From Eubacterium sp. (lineage in GTDB: Bacteria > Bacillota > Clostridia > Lachnospirales > Lachnospiraceae), in NCBI GenBank assembly GCA_017614395.1, contig JAGABX010000091.1, forward strand, positions 17,980-81,979: a stretch of DNA of 64,000 nt. Direction: 5' to 3'. The notes under the pieces are model-generated. The model did no database searches and was not told where the DNA came from. It was given only the letters and a program-made list of their open reading frames with translations. The stretch's first letter is position 1, and every line of letters starts with the position of its first letter. Both the position numbers and the translations under genes were made by a program. Below are positions 8,399 to 15,597 of this stretch, piece after piece.

Positions 8399-9973
8399 GT
8401 GCAAAAAAACATGGCAATTGACTCAGCATTAGACCTGGCAAGGAAAATCCGCCGTGGGGAATTGTCCGTACCGGAGGCGGTTACGGAAACACTTGCCAAT
8501 ATAGATAAATGTAATGATGAAATAAATGCGTTTATTACTGTTACGGACAGGGAACATGTTTTAGAGCGGGCGGAGTTCGTTCAGAGACAGATAGATAACG
8601 GAGAACTTGACGGGAGTTTACTGGCAGGTGTACCGATTGCGGTCAAGGACAACATCAGTGTTAAGGATATGCCGTTGACCTGCGGTTCGCGGATGCTGGC
8701 AGGGGATTTGACGAATCGATTCGGAACCGGTCAGTCTGATAATATACAGATTAACGGATCGGAGAATGATCAAGCAGAGACGAAATACATGGCAACTTAT
8801 TCATCTACGGCGGTGGAACGGTTGGAACAGGCAGGAGCTGTCGTCATCGGGAAAACCAACATGGATGAGTTCGGCATGGGTTCAACTACGGAGACCTCCG
8901 TTTACGGTGCTACAAAAAACCCACATGACAACACACGGGTTCCGGGTGGATCCTCCGGAGGTTCGGCAGCGGCTGTGGCAGCAGGGATGGTTCCCTGTGC
9001 ATTGGGTTCTGACACCGGGGGTTCGATTCGACAGCCGGCGGCGTACTGCGGTGTGACCGGTCTGAAGCCAACCTACGGAGCGGTTTCGAGATATGGATTG
9101 GTGGCATATGGTTCATCTCTTGAACAGATTGGACCGATAGCCGGGAATGCTGATGACTGTGCCGCAATATTTCAAACGATTTCAGGATGGGATCCGCTGG
9201 ACTCGACCGGTCGGAAAAAGATTAATAACGGAACGCCGCATATGAATAGCATAATAAAAGACAAAAAATCAGCAGGTACGGAGGGTATTACAATTGGTTT
9301 ACCGAAAGGAATACTGAGTCCTTTTAGCGAAGAGTCGGTTATTGATGAGCGTATATCTGAGAGAATACTGGAAACCGCCCATAGATTTGAACAGATGGGA
9401 GTTTCGATAAAGGAAATTGACATCGGTATGGCCGAATATGTTGTTCCCGCCTATTACATTATTGCCTGCGCCGAGGCAAGTTCAAATCTGTCCCGTTTTG
9501 ACGGAGTTAAATACGGACACAGAGCTGTAAATTACGATGATCTCCATGAAATGCTGCGCAAATCACGAACAGAGGGTTTTGGAGAGGAGGTTCGCCGACG
9601 TATCAGATTGGGCACCTTTGTTCTCTCAGAAGGCTACTATGATGCTTATTATAAAAAAGCATGTCAGGTGCGTCGCCTGATAAAGAACGCCTATGACAAG
9701 GCATTTGATCAGGTGGACATGATCCTGATGCCGGTTACACCGACGGTGGCACCTAAACTAGGTGAGAGTCTCAATGATCCATTGCGTATGTATCAAGGCG
9801 ACCTTTTTACTATTCCGGCAAATCTGACCGGGTTACCGGCGGTATCATTTCCATGTGGAACGATAGACACAGATGGCTGTGAACTGCCTGTCGGAGCGCA
9901 GCTCATCGGCAGGGCGTTTTCAGAAGAAAAACAGTTGGCGTTAGTCCGCGCATTTCAGAGAAAAACCGGTTGA
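8399..9973 (+). CDS. gatA: Glu-tRNA(Gln)/Asp-tRNA(Asn) amidotransferase subunit A
   Basis: Amidase subunit that hydrolyses glutamine to supply ammonia. 524 residues; the Ser-cisSer-Lys triad is visible as K83 (IAVKDN), S185 ([14 protein letters not shown]) and S209 ([11 protein letters not shown]). A hydrophilic insertion of about 20-25 residues (about 104-128, [13 protein letters not shown] and following) lies between TCGSRML and the [21 protein letters not shown] segment, where usual GatA proteins have a short loop. Start is GTG 8399 (GGGG six bases upstream) or ATG 8411. The stop codon overlaps the -35 box of the antitoxin RNA promoter. Confidence 0.95.
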   Translation: MQKNMAIDSALDLARKIRRGELSVPEAVTETLANIDKCNDEINAFITVTDREHVLERAEFVQRQIDNGELDGSLLAGVPIAVKDNISVKDMPLTCGSRMLAGDLTNRFGTGQSDNIQINGSENDQAETKYMATYSSTAVERLEQAGAVVIGKTNMDEFGMGSTTETSVYGATKNPHDNTRVPGGSSGGSAAAVAAGMVPCALGSDTGGSIRQPAAYCGVTGLKPTYGAVSRYGLVAYGSSLEQIGPIAGNADDCAAIFQTISGWDPLDSTGRKKINNGTPHMNSIIKDKKSAGTEGITIGLPKGILSPFSEESVIDERISERILETAHRFEQMGVSIKEIDIGMAEYVVPAYYIIACAEASSNLSRFDGVKYGHRAVNYDDLHEMLRKSRTEGFGEEVRRRIRLGTFVLSEGYYDAYYKKACQVRRLIKNAYDKAFDQVDMILMPVTPTVAPKLGESLNDPLRMYQGDLFTIPANLTGLPAVSFPCGTIDTDGCELPVGAQLIGRAFSEEKQLALVRAFQRKTG

Positions 9974-9998
9974 CAAAAACGCGCGGTGGTGGTATATT
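9970..9998 (+). promoter_or_regulatory. Promoter of the putative antitoxin RNA
   Basis: TTGACA (9970-9975), exactly 17 bases, TATATT (9993-9998). The -35 overlaps the gatA stop codon. Expected start near 10005, giving a transcript of about 70 nt that ends at the terminator at 10045-10075. Confidence 0.8.
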
Positions 9999-10015
9999 GA
10001 TATTGGAGTACGAGT

Positions 10016-10037
10016 GATGAGTGAGTATTTCCAAGGC
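10016..10037. repeat. Direct repeat copy in the antitoxin RNA
   Basis: 22-bp sequence matching 10192-10213 at 20/22 positions; starts GATGAGTGAGTA and ends TTCCAAGGC. It immediately precedes the shorter shared word GGCAACA. Confidence 0.85.
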
Positions 10038-10040
10038 AAC

Positions 10041-10075
10041 AAAACCCCCGCGAGCGCCATCTCGCGGGGGTTTTT
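10041..10075. terminator. Bidirectional intrinsic terminator shared by toxin and antitoxin RNAs
   Basis: A perfect 10-bp stem CCCCCGCGAG (10045-10054) / CTCGCGGGGG (10061-10070) with a 6-base loop, preceded by AAAA and followed by TTTTT, so it can stop transcription from both sides. It should also stop read-through from gatA into gatB. Confidence 0.92.
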
Positions 10076-10126
10076 ATTCCCGTTATTGCCGGGTGGGTTT
10101 AGTTCCCGAGGCTTGGTTGCCTTCTG

Positions 10127-10210
10127 CTAGTCGCCGTCAAGCCATTTACAGATGATGCTCGAAAGCACACCTGCCAATACGGAGACCAAAAGATGAGTGA
10201 GTAGTTCCAT
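10127..10210 (-). CDS. Small hydrophobic Fst/Ldr-like type I toxin peptide (27 aa)
   Basis: Minus-strand ORF, ATG at 10210-10208, TAG at 10129-10127. The peptide starts MELLTHLLVSVLAG and ends ICKWLDGD: one hydrophobic membrane-spanning helix followed by a short charged tail with the WLD-type ending typical of Fst-family membrane toxins. A near-perfect Shine-Dalgarno (AAAGGAGGTGA) lies just upstream, and a consensus promoter (TTGACA-N17-TATAAT) lies 50 bases further. The Shine-Dalgarno can pair with CACCTC near the mRNA 5' end (inverted repeat 10217-10222/10239-10244), which would hold translation down as in Fst mRNA. It is far shorter than normal gene-finder limits. Function by homology of layout, not shown. 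Confidence 0.78.
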   Translation of the reverse strand: MELLTHLLVSVLAGVLSSIICKWLDGD

Positions 10211-10213
10211 GGC
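10192..10213. repeat. Direct repeat copy over the toxin start codon
   Basis: Partner of 10016-10037 (20/22 identical); spans the toxin ATG and the following codons, the predicted antisense target. Confidence 0.85.
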
Positions 10214-10255
10214 TATCACCTCCTTTCCTGCAAGATTAGAGGTGGCAACAGTATG

Positions 10256-10284
10256 ATTATACTATATATTGTATGCCGTGTCAA
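10256..10284 (-). promoter_or_regulatory. Promoter of the toxin mRNA
   Basis: On the minus strand: TTGACA (10284-10279), 17 bases, TATAAT (10261-10256), a perfect consensus. Expected start near 10249; with the terminator near 10045 the mRNA would be about 205-210 nt. Confidence 0.88.
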
Positions 10285-10329
10285 CTATAACGAAAATCTT
10301 GTGGTGCGGATAATAGGAGAACTGAAAAA

Positions 10330-11937
10330 GTGAGCTTTGAAACCATTATCGGTCTTGAGATTCATGTTGAGTTGTTGACTGACAGCAAGATTTTCTGTGC
10401 TTGCTCTACGGATTTCGGCGCCGTTCCCAATTTGAATACCTGTCCGGTCTGTCTTGGCTTGCCGGGTGCCCTTCCGGTGCTGAACCGGCGGGTTTTGGAT
10501 CATGCAATAGCGATAGGATTGGCATTGAATTGTGAGATCAATCGTGAATATCGTTTCGACAGGAAAAACTATTTCTATCCTGATAATCCTCAGAACTACC
10601 AGATATCCCAGTTGTATTCACCGATAGGCGTTAACGGCCATGTTTTTTTGAACGGTAGTGAGTCGGAGACTGAAACTGATAAGACTAAAATAACAGATAA
10701 TGGCATAAACAATCCACGAATAATTCGAATCCATGAGATCCACATGGAGGAGGATGCAGGGAAACTGATTCACGACGATGAAACCGGGGAAACTCTGATT
10801 GATTATAACCGCGCAGGGGTACCGTTAATTGAGATTGTAACGGAGCCTGATATGCGAAACGCCGATGATGTAATAGATTTTCTGACAAACCTGCGAACAA
10901 TGCTGATCTATCTCGGTGTATCAGATTGCAAAATGAATGAAGGATCATTACGTGTGGATGTAAATCTTTCAGTTCGACCGATTGACAGAGATTTTGAATT
11001 GTCGGAGGATAAATCATCTGCCAGAGCCGGGATAAATGACAAAACAGAGTCTGACATAAAAAAGGGGTATTCAAACAATCAAACTAAAACTCCGGACAAT
11101 TCAAGCTATTATGGAGATGAGTACGGTCCGTTTGGAACCCGCACCGAAATGAAAAATCTGAACTCTTTTAAGGCTATCTCTCGGGCTATTGCTAATGAAC
11201 GGGATCGTCAGATTAAAATAATCGAAAATGGTGGAGAAATCACTCAGGAAACACGTCGCTGGGATGATGAAAAGGGTGTGTCATTCACTATGCGTTCCAA
11301 GGAGGATGCTCAGGATTACAGGTATTTTCCGGATCCTGACCTCCCACTTATTATCGTAAGTGATGAGAAGATCAGAGAGATAGAGAACAATCTGCCTGAG
11401 ATGCCGCAGGCGAGGGCAGAGCGCTACAGACGAGACTATCAGTTGCCTGATTACGACATAGGAATTCTGATAAACGACAAACCGCTCGCCGAACTTTTTG
11501 AAAAAACGGTTTCGTTGGGAGCGGAGCCCAAACAGGTTTCAAACTGGCTGATGGGCGAGACCGTGCGATTGATGAAGGAAAAAGAATTAACATCCGAGCA
11601 GTTGACACTGAATCCGCAGGGGCTGAATGATCTGATAGAATTGACACAGGCAGGAACTATAAATTCAACTACTGCAAAGGATGTTTTTGCGGTGCTTTTT
11701 AATGAAAATATTGATGTTAAAAAATATGTTGAGGAGCGAGGCCTCAGCATGGTGCGTGACACGGCACAGATTGAGACATTAATAAAAAAAGTAATTGCAG
11801 AAAACCCGCAGTCGGTTACGGATTACAGGTCGGGCAAGAAAAAAGCGATCGGATTTCTGATCGGTCAGGCAATGAAGGAAACACGCGGGCAGGCGGACCC
11901 GGAGCTGGTGAGAGAATTGTTGATGAAATTGTTATAA
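10330..11937 (+). CDS. gatB: Glu-tRNA(Gln)/Asp-tRNA(Asn) amidotransferase subunit B
   Basis: 535 residues; tRNA-binding and kinase-like subunit that phosphorylates the misacylated Glu/Asp before transamidation. N-terminal motifs IGLEIHVELLTDSKIFC and CPVCLGLPGALPVLN, catalytic-domain motifs RKNYFYPDNPQNYQISQ and IHMEEDAGKLIHD, and the C-terminal tail domain (IGFLIGQAMKETRGQADPEL) are complete. GTG 10330 has AGGAGA at 10315-10320, 9 bases upstream. Two hydrophilic insertions are visible: about 15 residues near 107-125 (GSESETETDK and following) and about 45 residues near 222-265, before FGTRTEMKNLNSF. Separated from gatA by the toxin-antitoxin locus; I see no clear promoter of its own. Confidence 0.95.
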   Translation: MSFETIIGLEIHVELLTDSKIFCACSTDFGAVPNLNTCPVCLGLPGALPVLNRRVLDHAIAIGLALNCEINREYRFDRKNYFYPDNPQNYQISQLYSPIGVNGHVFLNGSESETETDKTKITDNGINNPRIIRIHEIHMEEDAGKLIHDDETGETLIDYNRAGVPLIEIVTEPDMRNADDVIDFLTNLRTMLIYLGVSDCKMNEGSLRVDVNLSVRPIDRDFELSEDKSSARAGINDKTESDIKKGYSNNQTKTPDNSSYYGDEYGPFGTRTEMKNLNSFKAISRAIANERDRQIKIIENGGEITQETRRWDDEKGVSFTMRSKEDAQDYRYFPDPDLPLIIVSDEKIREIENNLPEMPQARAERYRRDYQLPDYDIGILINDKPLAELFEKTVSLGAEPKQVSNWLMGETVRLMKEKELTSEQLTLNPQGLNDLIELTQAGTINSTTAKDVFAVLFNENIDVKKYVEERGLSMVRDTAQIETLIKKVIAENPQSVTDYRSGKKKAIGFLIGQAMKETRGQADPELVRELLMKLL

Positions 11938-12067
11938 TCTTAAGAGTATAAATAAAAAGCAAAACTACTAAAAACTATCTGTGATTATTGATTATTATCG
12001 AACTATTAATATGTCATAATATCTCATTTGTAAATCAATAGTATAGTATCGGAATGTAGAGGAGCAA

Positions 12068-14905
12068 ATGACTACACCCAGACTGACAATCGGACTGACC
12101 GCTCATGTTGATGCGGGAAAAACCACCCTGTCCGAGGGATTATTATATGCCGCAGGAATGCTGCGAAAAACGGGGCGCGTCGATCATGGAGACGCTTTTT
12201 TGGATACCTATGATTTAGAAAAAAAGCGAGGCATAACTATCTTCTCAAAACAGGCGGTTTTGCCGTGGTGTGTATTGCTCGACACTCCGGGACATGTTGA
12301 TTTCTCGCCGGAGATGGAGAGGATTCTGCGTGTGCTGGATTATGCAATATTAGTGATCAGTGCAACCGATGGAATTCAGGGACATACTGCGACTTTATGG
12401 AGGCTCCTTGCAGAATACGAGGTGCCCGTTTTTATTTTTGTAAACAAAACAGATCAGATTGTATTCGGTTCTGCAGATGATGGATCATCACAAGAGTTAA
12501 GCATAAATCAGGATACAGGTATGACTTCAGTACTGCAGGAAGATGACAGAAACAGCATTCTGTCCGAATTGATCGCTGCATTCGGTGACGGGGTGATAGA
12601 TTTCACGGATACATCGTCGGAAAACTGGTGTGAATCCATCGCAATGACAGATGAGGATTTGATGGAGAATTATCTGGAAAGTGGAGAAATCTCCGATGAT
12701 GACATCCGCGACGGCATACTGAATCGCCGTATTTTTCCGTGTTATTTCGGTTCGGCCCTGAAAACAGAGGGTGTCGATGAATTCTATCAGGGAATTCAGC
12801 GATTTACAGAGGAGCTGTGGGCAGATGAGATTTTTGATACTGATAATTCACTGGCATCAACGAATGATGATAAACAAAAAAACATGTCAGATTCGGCAAT
12901 GAACTCAGGGGATTTCGGTGCCGTTGTTTACAAGATCAGCCGGGATGACAAGGGTACACGTCTGACGCATATTCGTGTCACGAGAGGTGTGATAAAACCG
13001 AAACAAACACTGAATACTGATAACAACAATACAGAAAAAGCAGACCAGCTGCGCCTGTATAACGGCAATAAATATGAACTGTTGGATGAAGCGGTTCCCG
13101 GTATGATCTGCGCTCTGACAGGGCTGGTAAACACCCGCCCCGGACAGGGACTTGGCATGGAAAACGATGTTGTTCCGCCGGTGCTGCAACCGGTTCTGAC
13201 CTACCGGTTGATACTGCCGTCAGAGGTGTCGGTCGTATCCTTTTTACCGAAACTCATGGAATTGAATGAGGAAATGCCGGAGTTGCACATATCTGCGGAA
13301 AAACCCGGCAATAATCATTCATCCGTCGACAATGAAACCGGAACGGAGCAATCGGGTATACATGTTCGGGTGATGGGACAGGTTCAGACAGAGATACTTC
13401 ATGAAGTTATTCTGGAACGCTTTGGTGTGGATGTATCATTCGGACAGGCACAGATTGTATACAAGGAGACCGTAACTAAACCGGTGGAGGGAATCGGACA
13501 TTATGAGCCGTTAAAACACTATGCAGAGGCGCATGTGGCGATCGAGCCTGGTGAGCCTGGGAGTGGTGTGGTTGTTGGAAGCTCGGTGAGCGAGGATGAG
13601 CTTGCCCTGAACTGGCAGCGGCTCATACTGACTCATCTGACCGAGAGGGAGCACAAAGGAGTCCTGATCGGAGCCGGGCTTGATGATGTACGGATGACGG
13701 TAGTCGGTGGCCGTGCGCATCTGAAACACACTGAGGGAGGGGATTTTCGTCAGGCGACCTACCGTGCGATCCGCATGGGGCTGATGCAGGCGGAATGCCG
13801 TCTGCTTGAGCCTTACTATGATTTTGTTCTGACTGTTCCTCAGGAAAATGTCGGACGGGCTATGACGGATATTGAGCGCATGCATGGAACTTTTTCACTG
13901 GGAGATTCTCAGTCAATGGGAACATCAGTGGTAGATTCTGAAAATGGAAATTCTACCATGGGAGGGAACTATGGGATTGTTTCCGTGCTGACAGGACAGG
14001 CACCTGTTGCCACGATGCAGGATTACGCGCGTGAACTCGCTGCCTATACATCGGGAACGGGAGAACTGTCACTTTCTCTTCATGGGTATTTGCCGTGCCA
14101 TAACGCAGATGAGATTATTGCTGCGTCCGGTTATGATCCGGAAACCGATGAGGAAAACCCGACAGGTTCGGTTTTTTGCGAGCATGGAGCCGGGTTCTAC
14201 GTTCCCTGGAATGAGGTGGCCGCACGGGCTCATGTTCAGACGAACTGGCATCCTGAAAATAGCTCGTCTGAAAAAGAAAAGGAAATGACCGACGCAGAAA
14301 TGAGGGAGGCGGCAAAGCTACATCAAATGGATCTCGCACTCGGAGTAGAGGAGATAGACGCAATAATCGACCGAGTCGGAAATGCAAACAAACGCTCCGA
14401 AACAAAATCCAGGCGACGTGTCATGGGCAAACAGCTTCGTCAGGCGAAAGCAGCCAAAGGTCCTTCAAAGCCAAGGAAAACAAATGAAAAACTCGGCGAT
14501 TATCTGTTGGTAGACGGCTATAATATCATCCACGCATGGGATGAATTGAAAAACCTTGCGCGTGATGACATGGAGCAGGCGAGAGGGCGTCTCCAGGATA
14601 TTCTGTGCAATTATCAGGGATACCGGGGCGGTGATGTGATTCTGGTTTTTGATGCTTACAGGGTGGCGTCACATCCGACGGAGACCTTTGATTATCATAA
14701 CATTCATGTGGTCTATACCAAAACTGCCGAAACCGCTGATCAGTATATAGAAAGGTTTTCATCGGAACGGGCGGATCGCTACCATGTGACGGTGGCAACC
14801 TCGGACGGGCTCGAGCAGATCATAATACGAGGCGCCGGTGCGCATCTGATGTCCGCGAGGGATCTGGAGGAGGATGTTCGGAGAGTGTCTGAACAATATA
14901 ATTAG
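12068..14905 (+). CDS. TetM-like translational GTPase fused to a YacP/Rae1-type NYN ribonuclease domain
   Basis: 945 residues. Residues 1-about 700 are an EF-G/ribosomal-protection-type GTPase: G1 AHVDAGKT (12-19), RGITI (54-58), G3 DTPGHVD (72-78, catalytic H76), G4 NKTD (126-129), and C-terminal parts closer to Tet(M) than to EF-G (DFRQATYRAIRMGLMQAECR, LLEPYYDFVLTVPQENVGRA, NPTGSVFCEHGAGFYVPW). Residues about 805-945 form an NYN_YacP domain with acidic residues D816 (LVDGYNII), D862 (VFDAYR) and D891 (TADQYIE). B. subtilis YacP (Rae1) cuts mRNA in the ribosomal A site (established). The fusion suggests a factor that binds stalled ribosomes and cleaves mRNA or rRNA. It also carries several Asn/Ser/Asp-rich insertions (for example near 131-160, 262-280, 618-640). 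GAGGAG precedes ATG 12068. Tetracycline protection is possible but not the best guess. Confidence 0.88.
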   Translation: MTTPRLTIGLTAHVDAGKTTLSEGLLYAAGMLRKTGRVDHGDAFLDTYDLEKKRGITIFSKQAVLPWCVLLDTPGHVDFSPEMERILRVLDYAILVISATDGIQGHTATLWRLLAEYEVPVFIFVNKTDQIVFGSADDGSSQELSINQDTGMTSVLQEDDRNSILSELIAAFGDGVIDFTDTSSENWCESIAMTDEDLMENYLESGEISDDDIRDGILNRRIFPCYFGSALKTEGVDEFYQGIQRFTEELWADEIFDTDNSLASTNDDKQKNMSDSAMNSGDFGAVVYKISRDDKGTRLTHIRVTRGVIKPKQTLNTDNNNTEKADQLRLYNGNKYELLDEAVPGMICALTGLVNTRPGQGLGMENDVVPPVLQPVLTYRLILPSEVSVVSFLPKLMELNEEMPELHISAEKPGNNHSSVDNETGTEQSGIHVRVMGQVQTEILHEVILERFGVDVSFGQAQIVYKETVTKPVEGIGHYEPLKHYAEAHVAIEPGEPGSGVVVGSSVSEDELALNWQRLILTHLTEREHKGVLIGAGLDDVRMTVVGGRAHLKHTEGGDFRQATYRAIRMGLMQAECRLLEPYYDFVLTVPQENVGRAMTDIERMHGTFSLGDSQSMGTSVVDSENGNSTMGGNYGIVSVLTGQAPVATMQDYARELAAYTSGTGELSLSLHGYLPCHNADEIIAASGYDPETDEENPTGSVFCEHGAGFYVPWNEVAARAHVQTNWHPENSSSEKEKEMTDAEMREAAKLHQMDLALGVEEIDAIIDRVGNANKRSETKSRRRVMGKQLRQAKAAKGPSKPRKTNEKLGDYLLVDGYNIIHAWDELKNLARDDMEQARGRLQDILCNYQGYRGGDVILVFDAYRVASHPTETFDYHNIHVVYTKTAETADQYIERFSSERADRYHVTVATSDGLEQIIIRGAGAHLMSARDLEEDVRRVSEQYN

Positions 14906-14979
14906 CTGATTCAATTGAAACAGTCGGAAAAAACTAAGAAACGATTGAAAAAACTGTACTGAAAATTCGCATTTTCCTC

Positions 14980-15008
14980 TTGCACTTTCAATAAAAAAGT
15001 GATAAAAT
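14980..15008 (+). promoter_or_regulatory. Promoter of the PilZ gene
   Basis: TTGCAC (14980-14985), 17 bases, TAAAAT (15003-15008), 33 bases before the PilZ start. Confidence 0.65.
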
Positions 15009-15040
15009 AGGACTACATTCTTTTTTTCGGAGGGATAACC

Positions 15041-15385
15041 ATGGTAGATATGAGAAGGGAACGGCGTTGGCCGGCGAGTTTGAAGCTTGAGATTTCGTCG
15101 CTTTTCAAACAGGATAATGAGAAGATTGAGAATGTGGATGCCCCGATCGAGGTAGTTGATGTATCTCATGCCGGGATCGGCTTCAAGACCGAGAGTGTGC
15201 TTCCGGTAGGGTATTATTTCAATGCGCGTTTAGTATTCGGAGAGAAGGATACGCTCAATTGTGTTGTCAGGATCCTTCGTAAACAGGAGGACGGGGATGG
15301 TTTTATCTACGGCTGCGAGATCGTAGGAGCGGCCTCCATCATGGATTATGTTGTCAACGACTATGCTGCGTCATTGCAGGAGTGA
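15041..15385 (+). CDS. PilZ-domain protein, putative c-di-GMP receptor
   Basis: 114 residues, a single PilZ domain. The two c-di-GMP-binding motifs are present: an Arg cluster at residues 5-9 (RRERR) and D40-x-S42-x-x-G45 in VVDVSHAGIGF. GGAGGG at 15029-15034 precedes ATG 15041. No enzymatic or transport domain is attached. It may relay the c-di-GMP level set by enzymes such as the HD-GYP protein at 6199 to an unknown partner. Confidence 0.87.
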   Translation: MVDMRRERRWPASLKLEISSLFKQDNEKIENVDAPIEVVDVSHAGIGFKTESVLPVGYYFNARLVFGEKDTLNCVVRILRKQEDGDGFIYGCEIVGAASIMDYVVNDYAASLQE

Positions 15386-15458
15386 GTCGGTTGCCTGTTA
15401 GTATGAGGTTGTTTCAATTTGTAATTAACCCGTTTGTGAGTTTGAAAATTCGAAAAAA

Positions 15459-15490
15459 AGAGCAAGGAGCACATGGTCGCACCTTGCTCT
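15459..15490. terminator. Hairpin after the PilZ gene
   Basis: AGAGCAAGG (15459-15467) pairs with CCTTGCTCT (15482-15490), 14-base loop. The A7 run lies on its left and only a weak T-run (TATGTTT) on its right, so as an intrinsic terminator it is stronger for the minus strand than for the PilZ transcript. Confidence 0.5.
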
Positions 15491-15597
15491 TATGTTTAGA
15501 AAATCATCGATTGAGTCAGTAAAACGTCGGTTGAAAAATGGATAAAAATGAGCAGTTTTTGTAAAAAGATGAGCAAGTCTGATTAGGGGAGAGAGCA

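Larger units (their letters stand above)
10005..10075 (+). ncRNA. Putative antisense antitoxin RNA of a type I toxin-antitoxin locus
   Basis: Predicted small RNA between the promoter at 9970-9998 and the bidirectional terminator. Bases 10016-10037 match the plus-strand sequence over the toxin start codon (10192-10213) at 20 of 22 positions, so this RNA is complementary to the toxin mRNA around its initiation site. A second match, GGCAACA (10035-10041), recurs at 10244-10250, the predicted 5' end of the toxin mRNA. This is the layout of RNA II in Fst/par loci (established knowledge); the ends are predicted and not measured. Confidence 0.72.

Noticed and set aside
10005-10075. Small plus-strand ORF starting ATGAGTGAG within the antitoxin RNA
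   Set aside because: It runs through the terminator stem and lacks a ribosome-binding site; the sequence is better explained as antisense RNA.
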